In this document: piece after piece, positions 10,575-22,599 of the stretch
Numbering within the stretch: position 1 is the stretch's first letter
Layout: every line of letters begins with the position of its first letter
Notes under the pieces: generated by a model
Databases searched by the model: none
The model's input: only the letters and a program-made list of their open reading frames with translations
What the model was told of the DNA's origin: nothing
Made by a program: the position numbers and the translations under genes
From: Cryptomeria japonica
Taxonomy: Eukaryota > Streptophyta > Pinopsida > Cupressales > Cupressaceae
Length of the DNA stretch: 64,000 bases
Assembly (NCBI RefSeq): GCF_030272615.1
Contig: NC_081406.1
Span: 183,583,770-183,647,769 of the forward strand
Reading direction: 5' to 3'

Positions 10575-11132
10575 TTATTTTGTTTTGTGACTAACTCTAC
10601 TTTGTTTACCATTTTGACACTCTTTGCAAATTATACTTTCAGGTTTATTTATAGTGGGGATGTCTCTAACATTTTGATTTTTGTTAACTTTGACAAGATT
10701 ATCAAAATTTAGATGCCCTAACCTTTTGTGCCATACCCAACTCTCTTCAATTTGACTCATAAGACAAATGTGACTATTACAATCACCATTGGATACATTT
10801 TGCAAATGATATACATTACCTTTGGTCCTTTTACCTGCTGCAATAAGTTTCCTTCATTTCTTTTTGACTTCACAAACTTGTGAGCGAAAAGCAACTTCAT
10901 AACCACTATCACAGATTTGACTCACACTCAAAAGGTTATGTTTTAACCCATCAACATAGTAGAAATCATGAATAGGAGTCTTATCATTTAATATTAAAGT
11001 TTCAATACATTTGATTTGGATAGTAGAGTTGTCCCCGAACCTGATCAAACCTCTTGCATAAAATTCAAACTTTATAATTTTGGTTTTGTCCCCTGTCATG
11101 TGATGAGAGCAGTCACTATCAAGAATCCACAA
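10575..11132 (-). pseudogene. pol: Copia A protease and pre-integrase zinc region
   Basis: Protease: WILDSDCSHHMTGDKTK (the copia DSG-type active site, here D-S-D), then GLKHNLLSVSQICDSGY. After a short break, the pre-integrase domain reads WVWHKRLGHLNFDNLVK and CKECQNGKQSR, i.e. the HHCC zinc ligands. The two pieces are separated by stops near 10806-10853. The protease would mature the polyprotein. The active-site Gly is replaced by Asp, so this copy is unlikely to work. Confidence 0.8.
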
Positions 11133-11279
11133 ATCTTCCTTTGTGGTATGGTAGGAAACTTACACTATCATTTAATTTTCAAGGTTTGTAATTTCCTTAG
11201 GTCTCCAAATAGCTTTGGTTTTCATTTCCAAACCAAATTTTAGACAATCCTTTTTGGAGGATTCAACACCATTTTTTTT

Positions 11280-11549
11280 CTTCCACTCTTGGAGAGAAAA
11301 CCTGCAAGACCTATTTGTATGTCCAAATCTATGACAATTGAAGCATCTTATATTATGAGAATTTGGTGTCTTTCTTTGTAAAAACCATCACTTAGAGGCT
11401 TTGTGTCTAAATTTGCTACACTGGAAACAATAACCATTGAAATGTGATTGTGACCTCCATGAATACCTTGGTTTGAAAAACCATGAAGACTTAGATAAGA
11501 AGTTTTTTTTCCTAGGTTGTAAATCAAATGTGACAATATTTTGAGAGTT
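11280..11549 (-). pseudogene. gag: Copia A gag C-terminus with two zinc knuckles
   Basis: Two CCHC knuckles in tandem are visible. The distal one reads CFNCHRFGHTNRSC (about 11340-11299), a perfect CX2CX4HX4C. The proximal one reads CFQCSKFRHKASK followed by TGA where the last Cys should be (TGC/TGT to TGA). A Trp/Arg/Ser-rich lead-in extends to about 11549, where homology stops at the neighbouring LTR. Zinc knuckles of gag bind and package element RNA. Confidence 0.65.
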
Positions 11550-11557
11550 TGTAATGG

Positions 11558-14500
11558 TTTAATGCCTACCAAAATACCCTAGAGAAAATAACTAATCTAA
11601 CTAACAAATATAGATAAAAAAATTTTAAACATTCACTAATGCCACATATAATGCTACAAGTACTCGTATGCATTAGTCATAACATTACATCAATGTGTAA
11701 TCATCTTAAACATAATCATATTCTTAACAACATAATACACAAGTGGAAATAATAATACAATAATTATCCATCCCTAGGGTACCTCAACGCCATTACTTAA
11801 CTAACAATAACACATAAGCACATCCATAATCATGATACCATTAACATCCATTACATTTAGTCCTAATCAATTACTTTCTTCCTAACATGAGTATTGTGAA
11901 CTATCAATGCAAATCCTACATATTCCCATTAATTTTTTAATTCATTTTAAAGCACCAAATCAAATGTTCTTATTTCCCTTTGCTAAACCATCTAACATGA
12001 TATCATCTTTCCTCCACATAAAGTATCTCTTAATGCAAACTAGATCATTTCCTTAGGAGTAACCATATAACCTACAAGCTACACATTCATATTCATAATC
12101 CAATGATGACAAACATTAAGGAATAACATCTTTCAATTTAGTACATTTACTCAATAGACATACATGAATCATTTAACATTTTCACTACTATCCATGGAGA
12201 TACATAAGATAATCCAATCACATTATTTAATCATTCAATTCATTTCCTATCTATAATTACATACTTAATGGATATCCATTTACAACATTCATAATCTATT
12301 ACAACTCATCATGATCTCAATCTACTACAAATCCTATCACGTATGATCACAAGATACTAGTTACATAATCTCCTAACCATCAATTATCCATACACGTCCA
12401 ATCTTCAATTCTAAAGTAGAAACTTTCTCATTTCTAATAGAAGATTCCACACAAGTCTAAAGCATAATTTTCAATTCAATCACATAAGATACACATATTC
12501 CAAATCCAATAACTTCATTATTCATTCATGAACTCCCTAAAAGCATAGATATCGATAAACCAAGATACAATATAGGGCCAACAAATATTACTACACTATA
12601 TTTGATTAAAAGAGTGATGGCCAAACCTACCACTTCCTATTCCATTTCTAACCAAATTAGGCATACATACAACCCTAAATGCACATCAATAGATCCATTC
12701 ACATTATTTATAACAATGAATCAATATCCGAGATACAACAAATACTACAATGTGTTATTTTACAAGAGTCATAACCATTTCCCATTACATCAACTATCAT
12801 CACATGTATATCATAGGAGCATATTTCTCATCTACATATGCAATTATTTTATGAATTTCACAACACATATGTCATATGATTCATGTGCATCCATCTGCTA
12901 TAATATCCATCCATAAGCTAAAGATATAAGAATTCCACATTCATGCACAAGAGCATCCAACAAGGATCATTCTAATGGAAGAAGGCATCGAAATCACCCA
13001 ACCATGTGGAACCATAAGGAACCACCCCCCATGCTAGGAGATGAAACAAGGTTCCAAATAACACTCTAGACTTAGGCTAACACCTAACAACCAAGAGAAT
13101 CAACATGATATCCATAAGATATAAACAACCAAATAGCAATGAACCAAATCACATCACAAGGCTAATCGTAAATCAATAAACTCCCAAAGGCGTACCAAGA
13201 AATCATGGAATAAGGATTAAGGACACATGTAAGGAAGAGTGTCATCACATGCTATCCTCACAAAGAAGGGAATAATATATAAACATCAAAATCTCCACCC
13301 GTAACTATGGGATCTCTGCCCGCACCCAAGATAGACATGTGGAGCCATCTCAACCTATGAGCAATCAAGGGAGTTTGGCTTACCATCTCCACGGACTTCC
13401 CAAGCTCATCCTGAGTCTCCACTCAAGGGCTATGAGATGGAACACCAAAAACAATTTTCATTATCTTTATTAAGTGAACCCTAATTACCCAACCCACTAA
13501 TTAATTATTATAGTTATCGCTTGCAAAATTAAAGATAGACTCTTCATGTGGTTCCATGATAGGTCTAGACCCTAATCATCCTTAATAAGAACCTCTTAGA
13601 GACTATTTCTCATGACCTCGATCCTACACATGCAAGAGCCCACTCTCCCTAACCATGGACCAAGACCTTAGGGTGAAACATAAATCACAATAACAACAAG
13701 GAGGCTCACATAACGGAATCACAAATAACATCAACATACACAAATGCAAATCTGAAGCATAAACAAGAGCCATTAAGCCAACAAGATAAATCAAGAGCCT
13801 CAACAATAAACCAAATCAAACAATTACCCTCTTGCTCAGCCAAACTAAAAACATTCAAAATTTAATTGCAAAACAAGAAGAAGATTATCCAACCTTCAAA
13901 GCAATCTAGGAAGAAAATTCGTGGAAGAACTTCAACCTTGCTAACAATTTGAAATCCAAAATCTTTCTTCCCAATGGATTTCCAATTTTTGCATTCAAAA
14001 TTCTCCTCTCCTCTTCCCATGAACTTCCAGGAATATATGGGAAAAATATATTTTCAACCTAAACTTTCTAGGTTAAAATTTTTCTCCACCAATCAGAATA
14101 AACTATTATAAAAGTAAAAGCAATCAGATTTACCTTTTTCATAAACAATTCTTTTTCAAAAAATTAAAATCCAAAAGTTAAATAGAAAGGTAAAAGGGAA
14201 ATGCTTTTATTTATTTATTTATTTCATTTCTATTTTCATGATACTTTATTTCAACATAAGCATTCAAAATTTAAATGGTAAGGCATTTACTTATTTCCTT
14301 TCACAATATTTAATACCACTTTAACACAATAAAATAAGTAAATTTAACCATTTAATTCTAGCAACTCATTTATTTAATTAAATCAATAAACTCTAGAGCA
14401 TAATAATTAACTAATTACACCAACACAATAATAACATCATTCACTCAATTAAATGACTATTCAAATAATCGAAAGCACACAAAACGAGGAATGATCAAAA

Positions 14501-15107
14501 GATGACTCACAAGATGAAAACACTTAAGCACTTTGACTCGCATACCGATCAAACAGAAAATACGACCGACTAGCAACACTCACATGAGTGTGACTGTGGG
14601 TCAAGTTAGGGTCCAAACACTATCTCCTCCACTCCCATCAGATAAATAAGGCACGCTCAAACTTGTGAAACCAGGTGAAGTCGATACCCCATACCTACCC
14701 GGTACTTGTACCTACAATGTCCTACACCAACGTACCACACATGCATATAGACAAGTATATAATAGACATGACATGCACACCGATGAAGGAGAATCATGGC
14801 ATTCCCTATCTCACCAGAGTGAGTGAAGGAAAATCATCCCCTCTCATCCCATACACTTGCAGACATGAAACATAAAAATCGCACATCATACATATGAAGT
14901 AAATGTGAGTCCATGTCAGTAATCCATAATATTATCATTAAATGTAAGTAATGAAATACTACAAAAAAGCATACACTACATATCAAATAAAGCATGGAAT
15001 AATATCGCATAAAGTTTGAATCAATATACAACAATAATGTTCCACTGAACACTCAACTGAAGTCAAACATAAGTCCAAAAAGAGTTTGATCGAGGAGGGG
15101 TACTACA
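11558..15107 (-). repeat. 3' LTR of the Tekay-like element
   Basis: On the plus strand it runs from a TG-derived TTTAATGCCTACC to GGGGTACTACA. Read on the minus strand it starts TGTAGTACCCCTCC right after the polypurine tract. About 3.55 kb. Its right part (about 12940-15107) matches the 5' LTR piece at 26787-34309. Its left end (AAAATACCCTAGAGAAAATA) matches the reversed end of the other gypsy LTR at 39880-39908 better. No coding sequence seen. Confidence 0.75.
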
Positions 15108-15120
15108 TCATCCCCCCCAA
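15108..15120 (-). other. Polypurine tract of the Tekay-like element
   Basis: Minus strand TTGGGGGGGATGA, immediately 5' of the LTR start TGTAGTACC. Confidence 0.75.
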
Positions 15121-15142
15121 AACTAGGCTTACTCTTGGAAGC

Positions 15143-16720
15143 CTAAAATAGATAAGAATAAAGCTCTCTCATCTTCGCTACATCCTCCCATGTCGACGAG
15201 GTCTCATCACTTGGGTCCCATAGGACCCTTACTTGATCAATGGTATGACCCTTGAGGGTCAAATCCTGACGCTGAAGAATGCGCACAGGCTCCATGGAAA
15301 GTTGCCTGTCCTCGACCTGCAAAGCGTTCCAATCAAGAACACGAGTCACATCAGGGTGATAAGGTTGAAGAACAGAAACATTTAAAACATCATGGATGCG
15401 GGATAGACTCGGTGGCAAGGCAAGATGATAGGAAATAGGTCCTATCCTCTCAAGGATCTCAAAAGGGCCAACAAAATGAGGTGCCAACTTAGAACCCTTT
15501 CCATAACTGATCGAACTCTTCTGTGGATGCACTCTCAAGAACACATGGTAGCCAACTGAAAACTGACAATCCACTCTATGAGCATCGATATACTTCTTCT
15601 ACCTATCCTGAGCAGAAACCAAATACCAACAAATCTGCTCAACCTGTTGCTCCATCTCCCGAAGCAAATCCGGTCCTAAATGCACCCTATCCTCTAACCG
15701 ATCCCAACTCAAAGGAGTATGGCAAGGATGACCATACAATGCCTGGAAGGGAGACATGCCTATAGAGCTATGATATCCATTGTTATAAGCAAACTCCACA
15801 AGGAAAATATATTCCTCCCAACGCGATTGTTGGTCCACAACATACATTTGAAGCATGTCCTCGAAGACCTGATTCACATGCTCAGTCTGACCATCAGTCT
15901 CTGAGTGATAAGCTGAACTGAAGTTCAACTGGGTCCCCAAAGCATGTTGAAGTGAGGTCCATAATGCTGAAGTAAAGACAAGATCTCTATCAAAAATGAT
16001 CCGCCTTGGGATCCCATGCAACCTCACCACATCTTCCAAGAAGACATGTGCCACCATTGCTACTATATAAGAAGATCGAATAGGAACAAAATGAGCAAAT
16101 TTGGTCAATCTATCAACAATGACCATGATGTCATCATGATAACATGAAGAAACAGGTAACCCCACTATGAAATCCATGGAAATGATATCCATTTCCAATC
16201 AGGTACCAAATTAGGTTGTAAAAGCCCTGCAAGGTGCTGATGCTCTGCCTTCACCCACTGACATTCTAAACACTTCGAAACAAAATCAGCAATGTCATGT
16301 TTCATACCAACCCAATGATATATCTGTCTAAGATCTGTGTGCATCTTCTTGACACCAGGGTGTGCCGAATAAGGTGCATGATGGGCCCCAGTCATGATCA
16401 AAATACGAAGACCCTCTAAAGGAGGTACATAGATCCGTCCAAGATGTCGAAGAAGACCATCAACCTCAAGATTATATCCAGAATATCTACCCTCTAATGG
16501 TCTTCTAGACTCCATCATGACTCTAACATCCTGATACCAGGTGTTCTGAGGAAGAATCCCAAGAATTCTCTCTGTCAAGTCCACCCCAAGGGACAATGCT
16601 GCAGCCTCGTGCCGCCTATGACTCAAAGAATCTACCACTACATTCTCTTTCCCCTTAATATATTGAACCTCAAAATCATACTCACAGAGGAATTTCATCC
16701 ATCTTTGTTGTCAAGCATTC
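15143..16720 (-). pseudogene. pol: Tekay-like integrase with C-terminal chromodomain
   Basis: Read from 16720 down. The HHCC region is intact (AHHAPYSAHPGVKKM, CLECQWVKAEHQ). The core has MDFIVGLP (first Asp), IIFDRDLVFTSALW (second Asp) and DGQTEHVNQVFEDML (Glu). YGHPCHTPLSW follows, then GPFEILERIGPISYHLALP. The tail EPVRILQRQDLTLKGHTIDQ and VRVLWDPSDETSSTWE (about 15290-15160) is a chromodomain, thought to steer integration to marked chromatin. Defects: a frameshift near 16190 and a TAG at 15599 (probably CAG to TAG). Upstream, RNase H is joined through NL*YIFTEPNLNA*QQRW, with two stops. Confidence 0.88.
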
Positions 16721-16743
16721 AAGTTCGGCTCTGTGAAAATATA

Positions 16744-17780
16744 CTACAAATTACGGTGATCACTATGAAGCTCAAACCGACGCCTCAACATAAAATGTCG
16801 CCATCTAACCAACAAATGCACTACAGCTACCAACTCCAAGTCATGAACTGGATAGTTGAGCTCGTGGTCCTTGAGTTTGTGAGACTCATAGGCTAGCACA
16901 CAACCATCCTGCATAAGCATTGCTCCTATACCTTCCAAAGATGCATCCGTGCATACTATAAAATCTTTGGATGGATCAAGAACTGCCAAAATCAAAGCTC
17001 TAATAAGGAGTTCATTCAAGGTATGAAAAGATAACTCACACTGCTCTGACCAAACAAACTTCTTCCCTTTCCTCTAAAGAGAAGTGATTAGGTGACCTAT
17101 CCAGGAAAAAAATGAACAAAGTGACGGTAATATCCGGCCAAACCCATAAAAATTTGAACCTCAGAAACATTGGTCAGTGCTGGCCAATCTACAATGGCTT
17201 GGATCTTAGAAGGATACACAGATACACCTTCTCCCGAGACTATATGACCAAGATAGTTCACCTTTGACTGGAAGAAATTACACTTCACCAAGTTGGCATA
17301 AAGTTGATTCTCCCTCAAGCACTGCAATACCTGTCGCAAGTGGCCCTCATACTCCTCCATAGATCTAGAATAAATCAAAATGTCATCCAAGAACACAAGG
17401 ACAAAATGATCAAGGTAGGTGCAGAAAACCTCATTCATGAGGTTCATGAACACTGAAGGTGCATTCGTCAACCCAAATGGAACCACTGTGAACTCATAGT
17501 GACCATAACGGGTACGAAAAGTCATTCTATGAATGTCTACATCATGAACAAGAAGCTGATGATACCCAGATTTCAGATCACTCTTAGAGAACACCTTGGC
17601 TCCCTTTACCTGATCAAAAAGATGATCTATTTGAGGCAATGGATATCAATTCCTGATGGTTACCTTATTCAACTATCGGTAATCAATGCATAACCAAAGG
17701 GAACCATCCTTCTTCTTAACGAAGATAACAAGTGCACCTAAAGGAGAAACACTAGGATGAATGAATGACTTGGCCATCAA
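16744..17780 (-). pseudogene. pol: Tekay-like reverse transcriptase and RNase H
   Basis: RT begins around 17780 with the LNKVTIRN block, which contains TAG and TGA stops. It then opens at 17639: [40 protein letters not shown] and the catalytic [10 protein letters not shown] (about 17390), then [14 protein letters not shown] frameshift near 17097 leads to RNase H, where CTDASLEGIGAML, HELNYPVHDLELVAV and LHSDHRNL retain the catalytic D-E-D. RT and RNase H together make the double-stranded cDNA. Confidence 0.88.
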
Positions 17781-17789
17781 TTCCTCCAT

Positions 17790-18470
17790 CTACAACTTCA
17801 ACTCACTCAACTCTTGAGTAGTCATCCGATATGGAGCTCTCGAAATAGGTTCCGCACTAGGAACCAATTCAATGCGAAAGTCTATATCCTGCTTTGGAGG
17901 CATACCGGGAATATCCATAGGAAACACATCAGCATACTCTCGAAGAATAGGGTGACCATCAAGAGAGATTTTTGGACTCTCTTCCTCATCCACATCCTCA
18001 AGAGTAACTACAAAAAGCTGACACCCTCAACGCATACACCGCTTAAGTTTCATAGCGGAAATCATATGTAAGGATATCGATCTCTGAAATCCAACGATCC
18101 CCACTTTCATGCCATGATCATCTAAACACTCCACTGTCTTCTGATGACAGTCAACACAAGCATTGTGAGATGATAGCCAATCCATCCCCAACATAACTCC
18201 ATAAGACCCTAAAGGAATGACTCAAAGGTCAACTAAAGTAACAAAGGGTCCTAGGTCCAACTCACAACTAGGAATGAGGGTATCTACAGACACACGCAAA
18301 CCGGTAGCCAACTCTACTTGCCACCTATCCGCCTTCTTAGCAGATGTGATCACAGCTCCACAAAAAAGGAAGAAATGAAAGAATCAAAAGCACCAGAGTC
18401 AAAAAGTACATAGATAGGAATACCACCCAACACACCTGCAGTCTCGATCACTGTACCCTAGTGCTCGGCT
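17790..18470 (-). pseudogene. pol: Tekay-like protease and linker to RT
   Basis: The retroviral-type aspartic protease is readable from about 18430: YVLFDSGAFDSFIS (active-site D-S-G), then GSYGVMLGMDWLSSHNA. The linker toward RT contains ILREYADVFPMDIPGMPP (17993-17790), the usual entry of chromovirus RT. A TGA after FVTLVDL and other single stops split the frame. Confidence 0.82.
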
Positions 18471-18559
18471 TGGTGGTTATCAACTGCCGCAAAAACTCTA
18501 TGGGATCTACCTACATCCCCCACTATCGGCTCTGACATTGCTGACCTCTAACTACCTAT

Positions 18560-19825
18560 TTGAGAAGAACATTGAGGGCACTAAGCGGCTATGTGGATAA
18601 ACTGACCACATGAGAAGCAAGCTCCCCTACTAGGTCCTCTACCTCCAGATGGCCCACTAGACTGCTGGAAACTACCCCTACTAGGGGCCTGAGATGTACC
18701 CTGAAAGGACTGCCCTAGGAAACTCTATCTACTCCTCTTCCAGTTCCTATTCTTCTTAGGCTTAGAGTTGCCACCCTAATAGCCCTGAAACTGCTTCGGC
18801 CTCGGTTGAAAACTCTATTGTTGTTGTCCACCCTTAGCGGGTGCCTGGAAACTCCTAAAAGGTGTAGCAGTCTAGGACTGATTCCCTCTAACTTTGGGTC
18901 CACCATAAGGCACACTCCCAATCTGCACTCCAGACTAACCGCCATGAGCACATCCAAGATTCTGCTCTACCAGCCTAGCTTTCGCCACAACTACATCTAC
19001 TGAAACAGGTTCAATCACTCTCACTCCTCCACTGATGCGGTCGTTTAGACCCCTTAAGAAGTGTTGAACTAGCATCGCCTCATCATTTCCAATACCAACA
19101 TGTTGTTTGAGCTCATAAAACCTATAATCAAACTAGTCCACATACATGTTGAACTAGCGTAAAGCATAAAACTCATCTGCCCAAGACTGTCTCTACTAAG
19201 GCGAGAGAAAGTGTGCCCTAAATCTCTACAAGAAAATCTCCCGAGACATGGTGCTAATGTTCAAATAGATCCTTTCCTCCTCCAACTGCCACCAGATAGA
19301 AGAAAAAATCTCAAGACGTATGATGGCACATTTGGCCTTGGTGTTACTGCCATATGGATGCATGGCAAAACACCGATCTAAACTAATCAACCAGGTCTCT
19401 GCTTCAAGACCGGTACCCATACCGTTAAAGGAAGGAGGATGGGATCTCATCAAGTCTCTCATGTGCCCCAAGGTAACTAATTCCTGGTCCACTGGGACCT
19501 CTCTCCTTCTAGGAGACCTCTCTCTCTTCCTCTCCTCTAAAATCTGTTGATGTGACTCTCCCACCTGAGCATGGATAGGTTGTTCGGCCTCAGGTCTGGG
19601 GCCTAGTCAGGCTAGCACCTCCTGAAACATCTGCCTCAACTCTTCCCTTTCAAGAACCTCCTCTACTACATGCTACTCATTATGATGAACAGATTGATCC
19701 TGATCCACACTCACATGAGTGGGTGGTGGTGAAGGACTATGACGACTTGAACCTTGACCACGTCCCCCACCTCTACCTCTATTGCGGCCACCAACATGAC
19801 CACCACCCTTGGCTTTCCTAGACAT
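18560..19825 (-). pseudogene. gag: Tekay-like gag
   Basis: The start is taken at the ATG whose complement is 19823-19825 (MSRKAKGGGHVGG, then a Gly/Arg-rich stretch), about 140 bp after the PBS. The capsid region reads LMRSHPPSFNGMGTGLEAET, WLISLDRCFAMHP and AKCAIIRLEI (about 19460-19290). Near the end a zinc knuckle CFSCGQFIHIAA*C (about 18630-18590) keeps CX2CX4HX4C, with a stop inside. Stops and a frameshift near 19226 disrupt it. Confidence 0.78.
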
Positions 19826-19964
19826 GACCTAACATTGCACAAGAGAAAAAGGTTTATATCTACAACAAGGATACTAACAAGGGAAACACAAACATTAAGA
19901 CCTAATCAAAAGGTCAAGTTGAATGGGCTCAATTTAAAACCAAACTACCCAGTGTTGAAACATG

Positions 19965-19977
19965 GGCTTTGATACCA
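19965..19977 (-). other. tRNA-Met primer binding site of the Tekay-like element
   Basis: Minus strand TGGTATCAAAGCC, a near match to the 3' end of plant initiator tRNA-Met. It lies two bases after the LTR end (GGGGCATTACA on the minus strand). Confidence 0.85.
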
Positions 19978-20232
19978 AATGTAATGCCCCACCAGGAACC
20001 CAAAAGGAATAAACACACAACTAAGAAACTAAGGGGTGAAATAATTTGTTTGTTTTTTTAAGTAAAAACCACATTAAGTGCTTTAATTACTACACTGCAC
20101 ATTAATTACACAAGTGAAAGACTAACACAAGAATTCCTAAAGGGTTACCAATGAAGAATTATACGAAAGGTTAAAATCCATAATAAAGGTTAATCCAATT
20201 ATCCATCAATTACTTATTAAACACAGTAAACC

Positions 20233-21730
20233 TAATAAATCAATGATGAACTTATAGTACTAACCCAGTACTGAGAGGGGGGGTGAATCGGTACAAACAA
20301 AAATATAGTCCTAAACTGGTCTGCCAGCAAACACTTCAAATGATTGGCAAACAGTGACACTGGTTTGAAACAGAGTGCAACCGGTAAAGCTAGGACTGAC
20401 TGAGATAAGCATTAAGTGGTTACTCACTTATCTTTTCACTCAACTCAAGACTACCTTACCATTTCTCCCTTATGCATAAACAGGTAATCTACCATCAGAT
20501 CATAATAATAGCTAGTTCAACATGTTTTATTGACAGGCATAAAACACAGAACCATTATATGCTTGACAGACAATAGAAAAGCATCACAAGATAAAAGCAT
20601 CACACATGACACACATATTTTTCATGTGGAAACCCAACTAGGAAAAACCACGGTGGGGATGAATACCCACAAGCTGTTTTTGAACTCTTTAGAAGTTCGC
20701 TCTGTTAGGAGCCTTGTCTAGTTAGAGACATTACAAAAGGTTATGCTAGGAACCGATCCTGTTAGAGATCACTCGGTTAAGAGATGACTACAATACCCGG
20801 TTAAGGGTTAAACCTGTTAAAGGTTACCTTGTTAGAGGATTTCAAACTCAATAGCTTTGAATTACCCTGTTAAAGGATTTACAGCAAGCCGGTTAAGGCT
20901 ACCCTATTAAGGGATTTTCCAACTGTTGAGGTGGTTAGAGATCAATAGGTATTACAATGATCTGGTAACAACACTCAATGCCAATGCAGATCCGCTTAAG
21001 CTCCTCTTCACCTTTTGTACTTACACTCTGCAGGTATCACTTCTCTCCTTTTGGTCTGGCAAGAATCACGTATCCCTTCTCTTGGATACTCACACACAAC
21101 TTTTTCCAACAACCTCAGAAAGAGACACAGCATCAACCTTATAGGAAAATAGATAGGTCGGTAGCATAAACCCTAAACCTGTTAGGTTAAGGAATTCAAA
21201 CGGTTCAATCCTGGCAATTGAGAACACTCCATTAATTGCAACAGTCTTGATCCAATCTCAAGATATTCTCCATCGTCCATTTTCACTGATTTCATGGCGG
21301 CTGATAACCCATCACATGTTATCACCATTTTACAGACTTCACACATTCCCAAGGTAGATAGGAACAATCTCCTTCATGCAAGATCCTTCACGCACACAAG
21401 GCTGATGTGGCAACATGATCTGTTCTTCAATACAATGCTAACTCATCACACAATGTCACCGGTTGAGCCACACAGGCTTGAAGCATGTAAACCGGAAACC
21501 CTGAAGTTGAGTCTACCAACTGGTAGTCATACAATGCTTCCATATGCCGGTTCCCATAACCATATGTCGGTTCACCTTGAACAAGCACACCACTTCACTT
21601 TGGCACTAATGTCGGTTCACAGTGTTCTACCGGTTCTCTCATATGCCGGTTCTCACTTCTTCAGCATATTGACATCAATGACAACATACAATATCATTAT
21701 ATCCACATACCGGTTCACATAATGCCAACA
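20233..21730 (-). repeat. Copia B 3' LTR
   Basis: 1498 bp, the same length as the related solo LTR at 62462-63959. On the minus strand it starts TGTTGGCATTATGTG and ends with a decayed TTGATTTATTA (TGATAACTCAATG in sister copies, read on plus). It is bounded on the right by the polypurine tract AAAGGGGGAGAT (minus strand, 21731-21742). Within it is a run of GGTTAAGG-like words (about 20690-20925). Confidence 0.85.
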
Positions 21731-21948
21731 ATCTCCCCCTTTGGCATTGATGGCAATAAACAAAGATAACTTCTCCACTTCACATCTTCTCCCCCTTTGA
21801 CAACAATGCCAAAGTGGAGGCACAAGCTTCCCTGTTCCATTATGCTGCTCCCCCTGAGGAGTAGCATCCTTCAACACATTAATCCAAAATAAATTTGGCT
21901 ATGCACTACCTGACTAATGTGGAGCATATGCTTTTAGTTTACCTCCTA

Positions 21949-22590
21949 AAGGGGCAACACCCCTAATTCACCTCTTAAGTACATAAATGTAGTCTTTGGG
22001 AGAGGCTTGGTGAATATGTCTGCTAACTGCTCCTTACTGGAAAAATGTTCCAGTGCAATCTCTTTGTTCTGAACCTTTTCCCTTAAGAAATGATACTTAA
22101 GCTCAAAGTGCTTGGTTCTAGAATGTAAAACCGAATTCTTGGAGATGTTAATTGCACTAGTATTGTCGCAAAATATACTTACCAGTTCAAATACAGGAAC
22201 TTTGAAGCCATTTACACACCATGTCACTGTCTTCAGATAGGGAAAACCCATCTAGTTGCTCTATATACACCTCCTCTTCAAGAACACCATTTAGGAATGC
22301 ATATTTTACATCCATTTGATATACTTTGAAGCCTTTAAAAGTTGCATATGCAAGAAGCATACAAACTCCTTCCAATCTGGGTATAGGAGCAAAGGTTTCT
22401 CCATAGTCTTCTCCTTCTTCTTGAGAATATCCTTTGTATACCAATCTGGCTTTGTTTCTTATCACTGTGCCATCCTCATTCAGCTTATTTCTGAAGACCC
22501 ATTTGGTACCAATGACATTTTTATGCTCCAGTCTGGGTACCAAAGACCATGTACCATTTTTCTCTATCTGGTCAAGTTCCTCTTCCATTG
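21949..22590 (-). pseudogene. pol: Copia B reverse transcriptase/RNase H with internal deletion
   Basis: The N-terminal RT reads [45 protein letters not shown] and EEEVYIEQLDGFSLSEDSD. At about 22225 it jumps directly into the RNase H tail: GFKVPVFELVSIFCDNTSA, RTKHFELKYHFLREKV, LADIFTKPLPK. Copia C has about 0.8 kb between these two points, including the catalytic FVDDIIFG. This copy therefore lacks the RT active site and most of RNase H. Confidence 0.9.
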
Positions 22591-22599
22591 CCTTGATCT

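Larger units (their letters stand above)
8984..11549 (-). mobile_element. Ty1/copia fragment (copia A)
   Basis: On the minus strand the copia order gag zinc knuckles, protease, integrase, RT is readable from 11549 down to about 8988. It is cut off on the left inside RT by the Tat 3' LTR, and on the right inside gag at the edge of the Tekay-type LTR. No LTR, PBS or polypurine tract of this element is in the window. The missing RT C-terminus and RNase H probably lie left of the Tat element, outside the window. The protein differs clearly from copia B and C, so this is another copia family. Confidence 0.8.
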
